Assembly (NCBI GenBank): GCA_029582155.1 | Contig: CM055905.1 | Location: 69,179,960 to 69,243,959 of the forward strand | DNA: 64,000 nt | Source: Panopea generosa | Taxonomy: Eukaryota; Mollusca; Bivalvia; Adapedonta; Hiatellidae | Direction: 5' to 3' | In this document: positions 10,766-42,727 of the stretch, piece by piece | Layout: every line of letters begins with the position of its first letter | How positions within the stretch are numbered: position 1 is the stretch's first letter | The notes under the pieces: model-generated | Databases searched by the model: none | The model's input: only the letters and a program-made list of their open reading frames with translations | What the model was told of the DNA's origin: nothing | Translations under genes and position numbers: made by a program

Positions 10766-13310
10766 TACGTATTTGAAGAGTTTTGCTTTATTCAAGCCAA
10801 AATTGAAAAGAAGTACCTACCTATAGTATCTATTCCTGAACTATGGAATTGTATTACTTCCCAGCATAGTATAAATTGATCACAAATGTAGGATATGTAT
10901 GGGATAAGGTACGATCATTTTTGTATAGTTCTTTATAAAACCGCTTAGAAAGAGTAAAAGAATATATCATTGGTTTTAAAGTTCGCGTAGAACATTCTGT
11001 CCCAAATTATTTTTACTGGGCCGAGGCTCTGTCTTGTTACTGCGAAAACTGTTTGCCCAAGGAACGGAATTTGCTATCCGAGCCAAAAAAGCCTTGATTT
11101 TTTTCTTGAATATCAAATACATTTAATAAGTATTCCAATTGAATTCAACCTCATTTGTTTTATTGTATATATTACATAAGACGTCAAATCATATATTTAC
11201 GTCACATACCGTTGCAGTGCTAGGCGTGCCGGAAAGGGTGTGTAGAATAAAATGTACGTACTCGGCAACAAAAACCTTGAAAATCTATGTCTGATATGCA
11301 AAAATATTTATTCCGCCCATGTTATGTCAGTTATTTTGTGCTGTTCTCATCTTTTACTTATTCCACTTCTGCCCCATCGACTTCTTCGTTGTATGCTTTA
11401 GCTTTTTTTTTACTCTATTCTTCATTTTCTTTACTTCTCATTCTCCATTCTTTTCTTCTCCTTTTTCATGAGTATTGTTTAAATATATACTATGTATGTA
11501 TGTAGCTGTAGTCACATTAGTGTATTTAACCCCTATCTGACATAAGTATGTAAAGAAGAAAGCATTTATATATTTTTAAATCTGTAATACTCTGCAACAA
11601 AGTACTTGAGTCTCGTCAAAATGAATTTACTTATATTGTTGATATTTGGTTTAAAAAAGGGTTTGGGTAATCTATTCGGAATTGTTTTTCTTGAACTTCG
11701 TAAAACTTTCGATATATACATGAACCTGTAAAATTAGAGCTGTTCCATTTTTTTCCAAATCAGCTTAAAATTGAACATCTTACCATTCTGATCCAGGCTG
11801 TCAAAATTGGTATTTATAAAATAATTGTTATTTTAGAAATTATAACAGGCATCAAGCAGGCTTTATTTTTCAAGACGAAGAGTTTGATTTATTGTTTAAG
11901 AATGTTCTTGGCAAAGAGTTATTATCTGTAGTTCAAAGATAATTGCCCGTCACGGTGTTTTACAATATTGTATTATCGGCTTGATTTATAATGATAGAAG
12001 GACCTGATATGGTTACAAAATAAAATATTACACGATGCCACTCGTTATTTAGAAAGAAAATCAATATTGTAATCACGTAATCGTGAGTCATTTTATTCGA
12101 TTGCAAACCATATTCTTATGAAATAACGTGACATTTTAACAACAAACATCACCTTTGACCCTTGGTTTAGTTACATGAAATTTAGATGATATGCAGTTTG
12201 ACTGTTTTACTGGAATAAAAGTTACCGGTGCGTCTTGTTTCAAGTGGAAGATTGTTCAACATTTGAAAAAGACATAAATTGCTGACTGAGAGCAATATTT
12301 TTTTAAAACGTCAGTAACCAGTGTGGTCTTCGTTTTTACGAATGCATTCCTGACTACGTCATCTCTATGAACGTAACGTTAAATGAGCGTGTTTCGAATA
12401 CAGTGCCTTTTCCAACAGAAGTGCATTTCGGATGTGGTTTGACATTAATTTGATGATTCTACCCAACATATTGATTTTTTTATCTGTGCTAAAGCCACAA
12501 ATGATTACTTGTCGGTGCAAAACCGGATGTTGCGCACGTGCAAAGTAAGGTAAACGGTTTTTAACGTACGCATAGATTTTGAAGAAAAAAATTGCGTGAT
12601 GATAATCAAGTTTTCGTTTTAATTAAGTGCACACAGTTTATCACACAGTATCAGTTTGCATGTCTTTCAATTCAGTTCTTATTTGTTAAAAACGACATAA
12701 AATAGTCGCAAAACGTGACGTCGGTAAATACCTTCTAATTATCCCATAAATTCCTACTTACATGAAGTTTTCAACATTGCCCCCAGATGTTAAACATCAG
12801 AACCAGAGTTTATAACGGATGTGACTGAATGATCAATACAATACGGAAAATTACATTCGTTTTATAACCTTATTATTTTATAACGTAATCTCGAATGTAA
12901 TGATGCATTATGGGAAACCCTACTTCATTACTTCGGAGCATTGCCGTGGGCTGTCTATCAAACAAGTCGATAATCCAATCAAAGATCAATATTGGTTGCT
13001 ACTATGCCATATTCCTTAGACAATCTCTAAGTAAACATTGCATTGTATTACATTGTATTTATTTGGAGCGATGTCAATTGGGCACTTGAAAAAAAAAGTA
13101 CATTTTTGTATTTCGTTTGAAGTAAATATGTAAAGCGACTAGCAACTGGTTATTAAATTTGGAATACATTCTGTATATTCTACGTTTAACTTATCGTCCT
13201 GCAATGACGCCATATGAAATAACCTGGTGGAAGCATAAACTATTTTATGGTCGAATATCTAACTTATGTAAGTAAATAACACAACGCAGTATCGTGTGTG
13301 TTTATTTCAG
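10766..13310. other. Non-coding DNA, no feature recognised
   Basis: AT-rich sequence. A pyrimidine-rich stretch at 11340-11470 is open for 72 codons but is low-complexity Ser/Leu/Phe. A possible Met-Gly-Asn start at 12910 does not resemble the NCS-1 N-terminus. Confidence 0.45.
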
Positions 13311-13434
13311 TATATAGAGCGTGATCTAGCATCGGAACCGGAAATGATTGGTCGCGAACCATGTGTCGTGACCTTGAGAAATGTTCACCAAGGCCAAGAA
13401 GTGGTTCTGCAGAGAAATATTATAGGCGGAATGA
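13311..13434 (+). other. Candidate exon of unknown identity
   Basis: A good acceptor (tgtgtttatttcag) precedes a stretch open only in phase 0. It reads YIERDLASEPEMIGREPC and continues with VVTLRNVHQGQEVVLQRN. The composition is coding-like and unlike the AT-rich surroundings. A possible but weak donor (gtacaa) at 13435 would leave phase 1, which is what the NCS-1 microexon at 16917 needs. The open frame otherwise runs on into a 21-bp tandem array to 13556. I do not recognise the protein. It could be an upstream or alternative exon of NCS-1, an exon of another gene, or a transposon remnant. Confidence 0.3.
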
Positions 13435-13492
13435 GTACAAGTGACAGCACTGACCTTGGGTTTTCAATGTTTACAAAAATACTTTCATACGT

Positions 13493-14247
13493 AATGACCT
13501 CAACATCATATTATATAATGATCTCAACATCATGCATAACGACGTCATCATCATAAGTAATGCAAAACACTTTTCATAATGACCTCAACACCTTGTATAA
13601 TGACCTCAACACCTTGCATTATGACCTCAACATCATGGATAATGACCTCAAAATAATGACCTTAACATTATGAACTCAACACCTTGCATAATGACCTCAA
13701 AACCATGTATAATGACCTCAACAGCATGCATAATGACATCAACTTCATGCATAAATACCTCAACATCATGCATAACAATTTCATCATCATATGTAATGTC
13801 CTAGACATCATGCTCAATTACCTCAACACGATGACCTCAACATCATACATAACGACCTCAGCATAATGACCTCACCATCATGGATAATGACTTCAAAATA
13901 ATGACCTTAACATAATGACTTCAACATAATGACCTCAAAACCATGTATAATAACATCAACATCATGCAAAGTGACCTCAGTTTCATGCATAATGACTTTT
14001 ACATCATACAGAATTACTTCCACATAATGCACTTACCCTAATCTCGACATATTGACCTCAACATCATGTATAATGACATCAAAAGCATGCATAATGACCT
14101 CAATATAATGACCTCAAAACCATGTATAATGACATCAACATCATGCATAATGACCTCAACACTTGCATATTGACCTCATCATAATGACCTCAACATCATG
14201 CATAATGATTTCAGCATTATGCATAATGATATGAACAGCATGCACAT
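13493..14247. repeat. Degenerate 21-bp minisatellite (ataatgacctcaacatcatg)
   Basis: Roughly 35 units built on ataatgacctcaacatcatg with a c added. Units vary in length (shorter ~14-bp forms occur) and in sequence, so the array is older than the 57-bp one. It begins inside the open frame of the candidate exon at 13311. Confidence 0.9.
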
Positions 14248-16149
14248 TGTTTAATAGTTAAGACACTCTTAAATGATATAGAAATGGCTGAAAAACTATA
14301 AAATGAAATATTAGGAAATAATTGGTTGTTTTTTTTGCTCGATATTTATTTTTCGAAGGGAATTCCCAGACATATTATTTACTCCTCGCTGGTTAAATAT
14401 CTGTTAAATTCGGAGAAGTCCAGCTGCGCCAGATGAGAGTATTTTGGCGTACTAATCTACAAATGAATTGTTCAAAGTCAATTGTTCGTTTGATCGCGTG
14501 ACAGCAGACGACACTTCTGGTCACAAATATTATCCAATTACGTAGTGCTAAACAAGCTGGGTTAACTATCATTGTTTTTGTCTGGCGAGAATTCTATTTA
14601 AGCCAATAATACCGTCTGATGTACTTGTTGATTGTCAATTGGTGAAACGAAGGCATAAATGAGAGCCACGGAAATACGGCGGTTTAAACGAATTTGTTCA
14701 CATTATGTTTGTTTGTGTATTTATATTTGAGCTTCCTTTGTCAACAGACCTATATATGTATACGAGTGTTGGTGTAGATGTCCAGAAACATTTCTCTATG
14801 TATTTTGAAAGACCTTTTGTTTTTGGTTAGGTCGTATGAGCAAGCTAACCCTATGTAATGGTTTCTATGGTTACATGTACTTAGAAAATGACTGTGGGCA
14901 CGGCTAAATTAAAACGTCACAATCATGTTACAAACCACATGGAAATTTCTTAAGTAGTGACTTATTCTTAATATCTTTTTTTGCTTTTATTCATGATAAA
15001 TGTTTTAAAACAAGTTGTTTTCCAACTGAAATAGATTATCTATTTAAAGTTCACTTCAATGTTTAACCTAAGTGATTTTGTAAAGTGAACTCCGAAAATG
15101 TAAAGTACTCCAAACTGCTGTGTTTTTCGCAATTTATTTGGTTGTTTTCCTCTTTCTAAGTCCATTTTCCACTAACTGAAGCTCACATTCTCATATAATA
15201 ACAGTACACCGGTACCGCTGCTTTTGACCCTGATTGTACACCATACATTCCCTCTCATTTTCACCACCTATCCATTGGGCAATTTTGACAAGGTTTAGTA
15301 GTTGCATTTCAAAGCTTTATATGATAGATGTTCTATAAATAGTAACAAGTTTGAAAATGACGTCTATGCAATTCTAATGCTGAAAAACTAGTTCATCAGT
15401 AGAGTTCTGCATCGCCGATTATCTTAATTTGGTTCGAAGATAAAAACACTTATATTGGAACAATTTCTGATATTTTCATTTTTAAATGCATCTTTGATTA
15501 ATTATTTAATCTTTGGTTTATAAATAGTAACCTCTACTAAATCACTTTCAATCAGTATGCTTTTATTGTGTTATTCTGACACGAACTTTATTATTTCATT
15601 TCTACTTACCATTGTTTGTGCAAGTTTCTGTACTTTTAAGTACTTTGATGACCTGCGTATTGCAGACATGCATGGCGGGGAACTACCGATAATTTACATT
15701 TACAAAAGTGTGTTTAGATATATACACAAATGAATGATATTGTCGAAGAACATATAAATGACGTTATTTTGAGACGTTACGTCATATGCTGACTCACGGA
15801 AGCAAATATGTCCGTTTTTTTCTCGTTGTTTATAGAGGTGATCGGTTAAATAAACGGTAAATGTAAACTTTTTCTGAGTTATGTGATGTGCTCATTTATA
15901 TTCGAATTTTTTAAACTTCTTAAAATGATATACTACTCGACAGAGCATCGCATAATATACTTTTTTTCAACTCGTTTAATAAATCCAATAACAAAACACT
16001 CAAGTAAGATCCTCTATATATTGAACGGGCTACATATACAGGAGTATTTGACTCATTTCAAAATAAAAAATAACAAAGTCGTGATACGTTTTGGCCAAAT
16101 GATTTGACAGGAACGACAAAGAAGTATTTATATAGGCAACACAAACAAT
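14248..16149. other. Non-coding DNA, no feature recognised
   Basis: AT-rich sequence upstream of the NCS-1 microexon. No exon resembling the expected NCS-1 N-terminus (Met-Gly, then LKPE-like) was found here by eye. Confidence 0.45.
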
Positions 16150-16266
16150 TAAAGTACTTGAACGTACTGATAGCCGGGCATTGATAAGTATTCATACGCC
16201 GTCGTAATTAAAGTACTTGAACGTACTGATAGCCGGGTATGATAAATATCCATACACCGTCGTAAC
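16150..16266. repeat. Two-copy ~58-bp direct repeat
   Basis: The phrase taattaaagtacttgaacg, then tactgatagccggg, then catacRccgtcg, occurs twice back to back with few differences. Confidence 0.85.
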
Positions 16267-16373
16267 TTGATTTATATTATTGTAGCGTTTGGTTTATTTT
16301 ATGCAACATTTTTTTAAGAATGACGTCATACAATGTCCGCAATATATTGTCATTGTTTGGTTTGTTTATATTA

Positions 16374-16668
16374 GCCGGGACAGATTAGCTCAGTCGGTTA
16401 CGCGTCTGACTATTATTCCAAGGGTCGTGAGTTCGAATCCCTCGCCCGACAACAGTCTCCGTGAGGATTGATATACGACATTGTGTCTCAGTATCATTCT
16501 TCTCTCACCACTGATTCAAGTGGAAAAGTTATCAGTTACTTGCACAGATGGGATGTTCTCGAGTACTGGTTAATCCCAGGAAATAGTGGTTAGGTTAACT
16601 GATCGTCTGTTAGCCTTCGATGGCATAAAAATGACGCTAAATATTCAATCAGTCAATCAATCAATCAA
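16374..16668 (+). mobile_element. tRNA-derived SINE family C with target duplication
   Basis: The head has a perfect A-box (tagctcagtcgg, 16385-16396) and a near-perfect B-box (gttcgaatcc, 16431-16440). A ~220-bp body and a (TCAA)n tail follow. The 12-bp sequence ttgtttatatta flanks it at 16362-16373 and 16669-16680, a target-site duplication. A second copy lies at 39093-39369. It sits about 240 bp upstream of the NCS-1 microexon. Confidence 0.88.
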
Positions 16669-16916
16669 TTGTTTATATTACATACATGACACAATGGAAC
16701 TTGAGCAATAAAAAGTAGTCCTTGTCGCGTATGATCATCTACAAAAGCTTGATCACGACGACACAAGCAGGGTTATGCTTTTATGCATAAAGCTCGACTG
16801 AAAAGGTGATTAAATAATAAAGTCAACTTCGTGTATCATTAAGCAATTTGGCATATCAAGTCCTAAGCTGTAACATAAAGAACAAAGTATTAAAAATGTT
16901 ATTCTTTTTTTTTCAG

Positions 16917-37702
<20,786 letters not shown>

Positions 37703-38499
37703 AACAGTTGTACACTTGAACACTCGTGCTATCCGAATATATGTGCAGTTCTCTTTGTTCAACGAACAGCGTGGAGTACTAACCATGTCAATGGTGGATT
37801 GTACTGGCTCATTTTTCTCATATTTTACGTAATTTATATGTACTGCCAATGTTCATGTCAGATGCACATAATTTTAAATTTTAATTATTTTTTTTGTTTA
37901 TTTTTGTGATATGTGTATTTTATGGAGCATCATACTATTCAATTTTTAAATACTTTGATGTTGTATATTTCCTACACTCAACTGCGACGATAAAAATATT
38001 AATTGTATCTGTTCAATAACAACCGAAGGCGCAAGTAAAGCGAGCTCATATGTTAAAACGTATGCTGAAAAGAATTTAAGACACTTACGGATTGAAAAAC
38101 CTTGGTTCCGGACGTAGGTTTATGTTTTTTTTGGAAATTTAATTACTGCGGTTGTCATGAAATAATACTTGCTGTCTATTACAACACTCACTGTTCCGTC
38201 ATTTAAATGACAGAAAGTTTAAAAGAATTTAGATTCTATGTTTTTTTTCCTATTGCCATAGCGCGTTGATAATATCAGTTTTGCAGCAAACCATAATACT
38301 TTCTTTTCTGAAGTAGTCTGGTATCCTGGCACACTCACTGAGTGGTGGTCTTAATCAACTGCGACGCTTGCTTTTCACTCTCGGCGCTCGCCCTATAGGT
38401 TTTACCTTTTTCGTATTATTTAAGTTTGAAAATGCTTAACAAGATATAAATGCAGGTTTGTATAGATACAAAGGCTCTATGTCAGTATGTATATGTGCG
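37703..38499 (+). other. Probable 3' UTR and downstream DNA of NCS-1
   Basis: AT-rich sequence directly after the TGA. No AATAAA was seen in this stretch, so the transcript end cannot be placed. Confidence 0.4.
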
Positions 38500-38825
38500 G
38501 AAGGTATCAGGTTAAGGTAAGGAATGTATTAAGTTAAGGTGAGGAATGTATCAAGTTAAGGTGAGATAGGTTTGTATCTTGGCAACGCGTGGAAGGTATC
38601 AATTCAATTAAAGCGAGGTTTGCTTGTATCATGGCAACGCGTTGAAGGTATTAGTTAAAGTGAGAAAAGCTTGTATCTTGGCAACGCGTGAAAGGTATCA
38701 ATTAAGGCGAGATATGCTTGTATCTGGCAACGCGTTGAAGGTATCAGTTAAGGAGTGCTATGTCTGTATGAGCGTATACTGGCAACGCTCGGTTAAGGAG
38801 AGCTATGTTTGCATCTGACAACGTA
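38500..38825. repeat. ~50-bp degenerate minisatellite downstream of NCS-1
   Basis: Units contain ggcaacgcgttgaaggtatc, then agttaaggcgagatatgctt, then gtatct. About six copies are variable in length. The early part (38500-38570) is a shorter aaggtgaggaatgtatcaag form. Confidence 0.85.
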
Positions 38826-39092
38826 TTATTTCCAATATTATCTTAACTGTTTTTTAAGTCATGTCATGACATATTTGTTAATGGATATCTGTTGTACTAT
38901 ATTTGCTTTGTTTTATATTGGAGAATCATTGAGTATTTCTTTCCTCAGATGTATTGTGTTTGACTTAGATTCAAATTTTAAAACACCCATGTTCCTTGTA
39001 TAAAAGCAGTGTAGAGAAAAAAAATCCATCTTAAAAATAAAAGGTATCGGTATAAAACACATGTAGCGATCAAATGGACATTTATCGCTTCA

Positions 39093-39369
39093 TCGATAAG
39101 TTAGCTCAATCGCGTCTGACTATAAATCCAAGGTTCGTGAGTTTGAATCCTCGTCTTACCAGTCTCTGTGATGATGATTATACGACATTACGTCTCATTC
39201 GTCTCGCACGGATAATTCAAGTGAAAAAGTAATCAGTTTCTTGCGGAGTTGGGGTGTGCTCGAGTACTAGGTAACGTTTCAGGATCCCATAAAAAAGTGG
39301 TTTGGTAAACTGGTCTTCTGTTAGCCCTCGACTGCATAAAACGACGCTACATATGCTATCAATCAATCT
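39093..39369 (+). mobile_element. tRNA-derived SINE family C, second copy
   Basis: Collinear with 16374-16668: ttagctcaatcgcgtctgac, gtgagtttgaatcctcg, agtctctgtgatgatgatta, gtgctcgagtactaggtaa, cttctgttagccctcgactg, then an atcaatcaatc tail. It has more decay than the first copy (a base loss in the A-box region). No clear target duplication. Confidence 0.82.
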
Positions 39370-39617
39370 ATATTTTATGTACATGTATAGTATTTTAATG
39401 TTTTAATAGATAACAATGCATTATACTGTAACCTGAATGTAAAACGTTGCATAAAAGCGAGTTGTTCAAGAGCATTGTCAATTCTATTTTTTATAAAAGT
39501 TAATGCCAATGATTTATAAAAGTTTTAACGAATTACGTCATATTTGAACTTGCGCGAGATTATTGCTCCGCCCACTGTCCACATGACATTGCTTGTCCAA
39601 ATAAATACAATGAAGTT

Positions 39618-39794
39618 TTACTTAGACATTGTTTGTTTGTTTAAGAAAAATGGTGGTGTAGCACCCAATATCGATCACTGATTGGACTATCGACTTGTCG
39701 ACTTGTCGACTTTTCAAATATGTGATATGACCTGATCGGGGATCAAACTCACGACTTCCCGCAGTCGCTCTACCACTAAACCATCGCTGACTGA
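39618..39794 (-). mobile_element. tRNA-derived SINE, different family, minus strand
   Basis: The minus strand has gatggtttagtggtagagcg (A-box region) and gtgagtttgatccccgatc (B-box region). A short body follows with three gtcgacaa-like repeats and a tail containing aaacaaacaaac. The 9-bp aatgaagtt at 39609 and 39795 may be the target duplication. Confidence 0.7.
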
Positions 39795-40172
39795 AATGAA
39801 GTTCTATTTTTTTATATGACCTTGCACATTGAATATAAAATGTCAATCAGAGCCACTGGAAGGGGAAATCAACTACAGAGATTTTAGGAAAATACACATT
39901 TTATCCGATTTTAACTAAATAAAACTAAAATGTACGAATACTCTGCATTACGGCATTAACTGATAGTATTATTTTTACATAATTATTATCATCTAAAAAT
40001 ATTATAATATTTTTAATATTTGATTTAACTAAATCATAATATTCGTATCTGTTTTTAACGAGCTCAAGTATTCGTTTCTTTTTAGTTTTAGTGTCCTTGA
40101 TAGAACCAGTACTATGTAAACAGATGTGAACATTGAAACAAAAGTATTGAAGTACAAAACTATATAAAATAT

Positions 40173-40380
40173 TAGTCTGTATATATAACCGGATATCTCC
40201 CGAATCAGGTCTATAAACCCCCAATGAAAATGCCTGTTCCGCAATTTATAGCAATTGAATGTTTACTAAACTATGACGTCATTCAAATGTTCTCTGAATC
40301 AACTGGTCATTCAACGTGCTCAAATATGCTGCTATTCAACTAATTCAATCGGGAAAGCTAGCTCCGTTCTACAGCCTGTT
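40173..40380 (-). mobile_element. hAT-like MITE family A, copy 5
   Basis: It begins tagtctgtatata and contains the reverse complement of the family core, with an intact tgacgtca. It ends near gttctacagcctg. The 8-bp flanks taaaatat (40165-40172) and taaaatgt (40381-40388) match at seven of eight positions, consistent with an aged hAT-type duplication. Confidence 0.75.
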
Positions 40381-40494
40381 TAAAATGTACTCGCCATGAC
40401 TTTCCTTTTACACGGGACCGACTGCTTTAAATTCCCTCAGAAGGATTTTCCTACTTTCACAGTACATTGCTCAACCGGATAGTGTTTTACAACC

Positions 40495-40514
40495 CCCACC
40501 CCCCCCCCCTCCCA
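40495..40514. repeat. Poly-C tract
   Basis: A short run dominated by C (accccc, then 11-12 C, tccc) in otherwise AT-rich DNA. Confidence 0.8.
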
Positions 40515-41309
40515 AGACGAAACCCCATCGAGAATCGACCAAAGGACCTCTGGATCTTAGAGCAAGCATGGGTGACATCCTAGTTGAAAGTATAGTTACG
40601 TTATATTAATTAACTGAATACATACTCTTCAAACAAGTTGCCAAGTTGTTACTTGCTTTTGGAATTCTCAATCTGAATTCAATAAAATATCACCTAAATT
40701 TAACTTATGAACACACCGCTCACAAGATGAAAAACAAAGATATTTCGCTGAAACCATCAATACTTATAATGATGTATTTCTTATACAACGCATTGCGAAA
40801 TTGATGCAAGTTTTGCGATTTCATGGCGAGCTGAAACCAAATAGTGACGTTTTACTGACCTGTTACATCTTGAGATTGATCTCCCACAGAACCTGTCAAT
40901 TTCAAATATTAAATTACCTGACAGTCGACTTGTTTACATGGAATTTTACACGCCCTTCTTAGCGGATAAAATGAGTTCTCAATCATTGAACAGAGAGTGA
41001 CTAAAACATCACGTGTTTGTGACTTGGTACACTTTTTTTAAAAGAAACCTACACGCTGACACGGCACCTGTCATGTACAACACCAAGACTGAAATGCCCA
41101 GTGACTACGTCATTTTTTTTATTCATGGTGAAATCCCGAAACTGTCAGCAATTTTGCAACGCGTTGTAAATTAATTTTACTCATTTATGATACCGTTACA
41201 CAACTTAATAAAAAGAGAAAAAAAGAAGTACATGAATATCAGGAAAATATCAAAGTTCTGAAATTACCAAAAGACAATGCTTTCCAAAATATCAAAACTT
41301 TGTATCGCT
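40515..41309. other. Non-coding DNA, no feature recognised
   Basis: AT-rich, no open frame of note. It leads into family B copy 4. Confidence 0.45.
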
Positions 41310-41705
41310 GATCTCGTATTGCCATAAATATATCCATTTAAGAAATGCCAATTTAAATAATTGAAAAGGTATTTCCTAACTTGGCCAAAATAGATGTCCC
41401 GCTTAAACATGTGGCGTATTTTGTGTCGTATCAAATGAGTCACGTGATTTACTTATTTCAAAATTGGTTTTAACTGAAATATATTCCAAATGACGTGTAG
41501 GTTTTCAAACTGCCTATTTTTAGAATGGGAATTAAAAATTTATTTAAAACAACGTTATGTCAAGTTTTAGTGGATTTGAAATACCAAAATATTTCTTGTA
41601 TTTCTTTATGATAATGAGATGCTTTGAATCTTTTTTAAAAAATGATTTCATCTTTTAGACGTTTCTAGATGGTTTTCCTGATATATTGACTTTAAAGTCT
41701 TAGGT
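41310..41705 (+). repeat. Dispersed repeat family B, copy 4
   Basis: Collinear with 366-800: tattgccataaatatatcca, gaaaaggtatttcctaactt, tttttagaatgggaatt, tatgataatgagatgcttt, gacgtttctagatggttttc, ctgatat. It includes extra sequence around 41420-41500 relative to the partial copy at 1566. Confidence 0.7.
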
Positions 41706-41908
41706 AAGTATAATATGAGCATAAGACATAAAAATGTATATCTAAAGTCTTATATTACAAGGCATCTGCATACATTGCAATATCGAAATGTAAAGCTGCC
41801 AAACGTGTCACTGTTAATAAAATGTCAAACTACAAAATGTTTCTTTCAAGCAAGTTCAGCTCTTTATAATAAAATATCTAAGCTCATCGTGTCAGTGTTA
41901 TGTGTTTC

Positions 41909-42715
41909 CAACCGCCAACGTAGCAAATCACCACGTGCCAAAATGACAAACGTACCAACGTGCCAACCACAAACGTGCCAACATTACATTTAAACCAACG
42001 TGGCCAATCCCCAACGTGCCAAAATGACATACATAACAACATGGCCAATCAATTAATGTGCCAACATGACACACTCACCAACGTGCAAATATGATATACA
42101 TACCAATGCGGCCAATCACCAACGTGCCAACATGACATACTTACAAATGTTGCCAATCACTAAATGTGCCAACATGACTCATTCACCAACATGCCAACAT
42201 AACATACGTACCAATGCGACTATACACCTACGTGTCAAAATGACATCGATATCAACGTGGCCATTGACTAAATGTGCCAACATGACACACTCACCAACGT
42301 GCCAACATGACATACGTATCAATACGGCCATACACCAACGTGTCAAAATGACATACAAACCAACGTGGCTAATCATTAAATTTTCCAATATAATACACTC
42401 ACCAACGTGCCATCATGACATACAAACCAACATGCCAAAATGAAATGAATACTAACGTGGCTAATCACTAAATGTGCCAACATGACACAATCACCAACTG
42501 GACAACATGACATACATAGCAACGTGGCCATTCACTAAATGTGCCAACATGACACTTTCATCAACGTGCCAATATGACATACATGCCAACATGGTCAGTC
42601 ACTAAATGTGCCAACATGACACATTCACCAACGTGCCAACATGACATACGTACCAATGCAGTCAATCACCAACGTGCCAACATGACATACATATCAACGT
42701 GGCCAATCACTGAAT
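41909..42715. repeat. Mixed ~26/41-bp minisatellite (caacgtgccaacatgacata)
   Basis: Units start caacgtgccaacatgacata, then cgtaccaatgcggccaatca. They alternate with a shorter ctaaatgtgccaacatgaca, then cactcac form, giving a ~67-bp compound period. It is the first of a chain of arrays running to the telomere. Confidence 0.93.
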
Positions 42716-42727
42716 GTGATCAATAAT

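Noticed and set aside
12910..13080. Met-Gly-Asn start that could be a myristoylated NCS-1 N-terminus
   Set aside because: The following residues (PTSLLRSIAVG) do not resemble the family N-terminus and no donor in the right phase is evident.
13493..13866. MHNDL-type heptad open frames
   Set aside because: They come from the degenerate 21-bp minisatellite and are not a coiled-coil gene.
16374..16450. Functional tRNA gene
   Set aside because: The pol III boxes are good, but the stems do not pair well, and the head is followed by a SINE body, a (TCAA)n tail and a target duplication.
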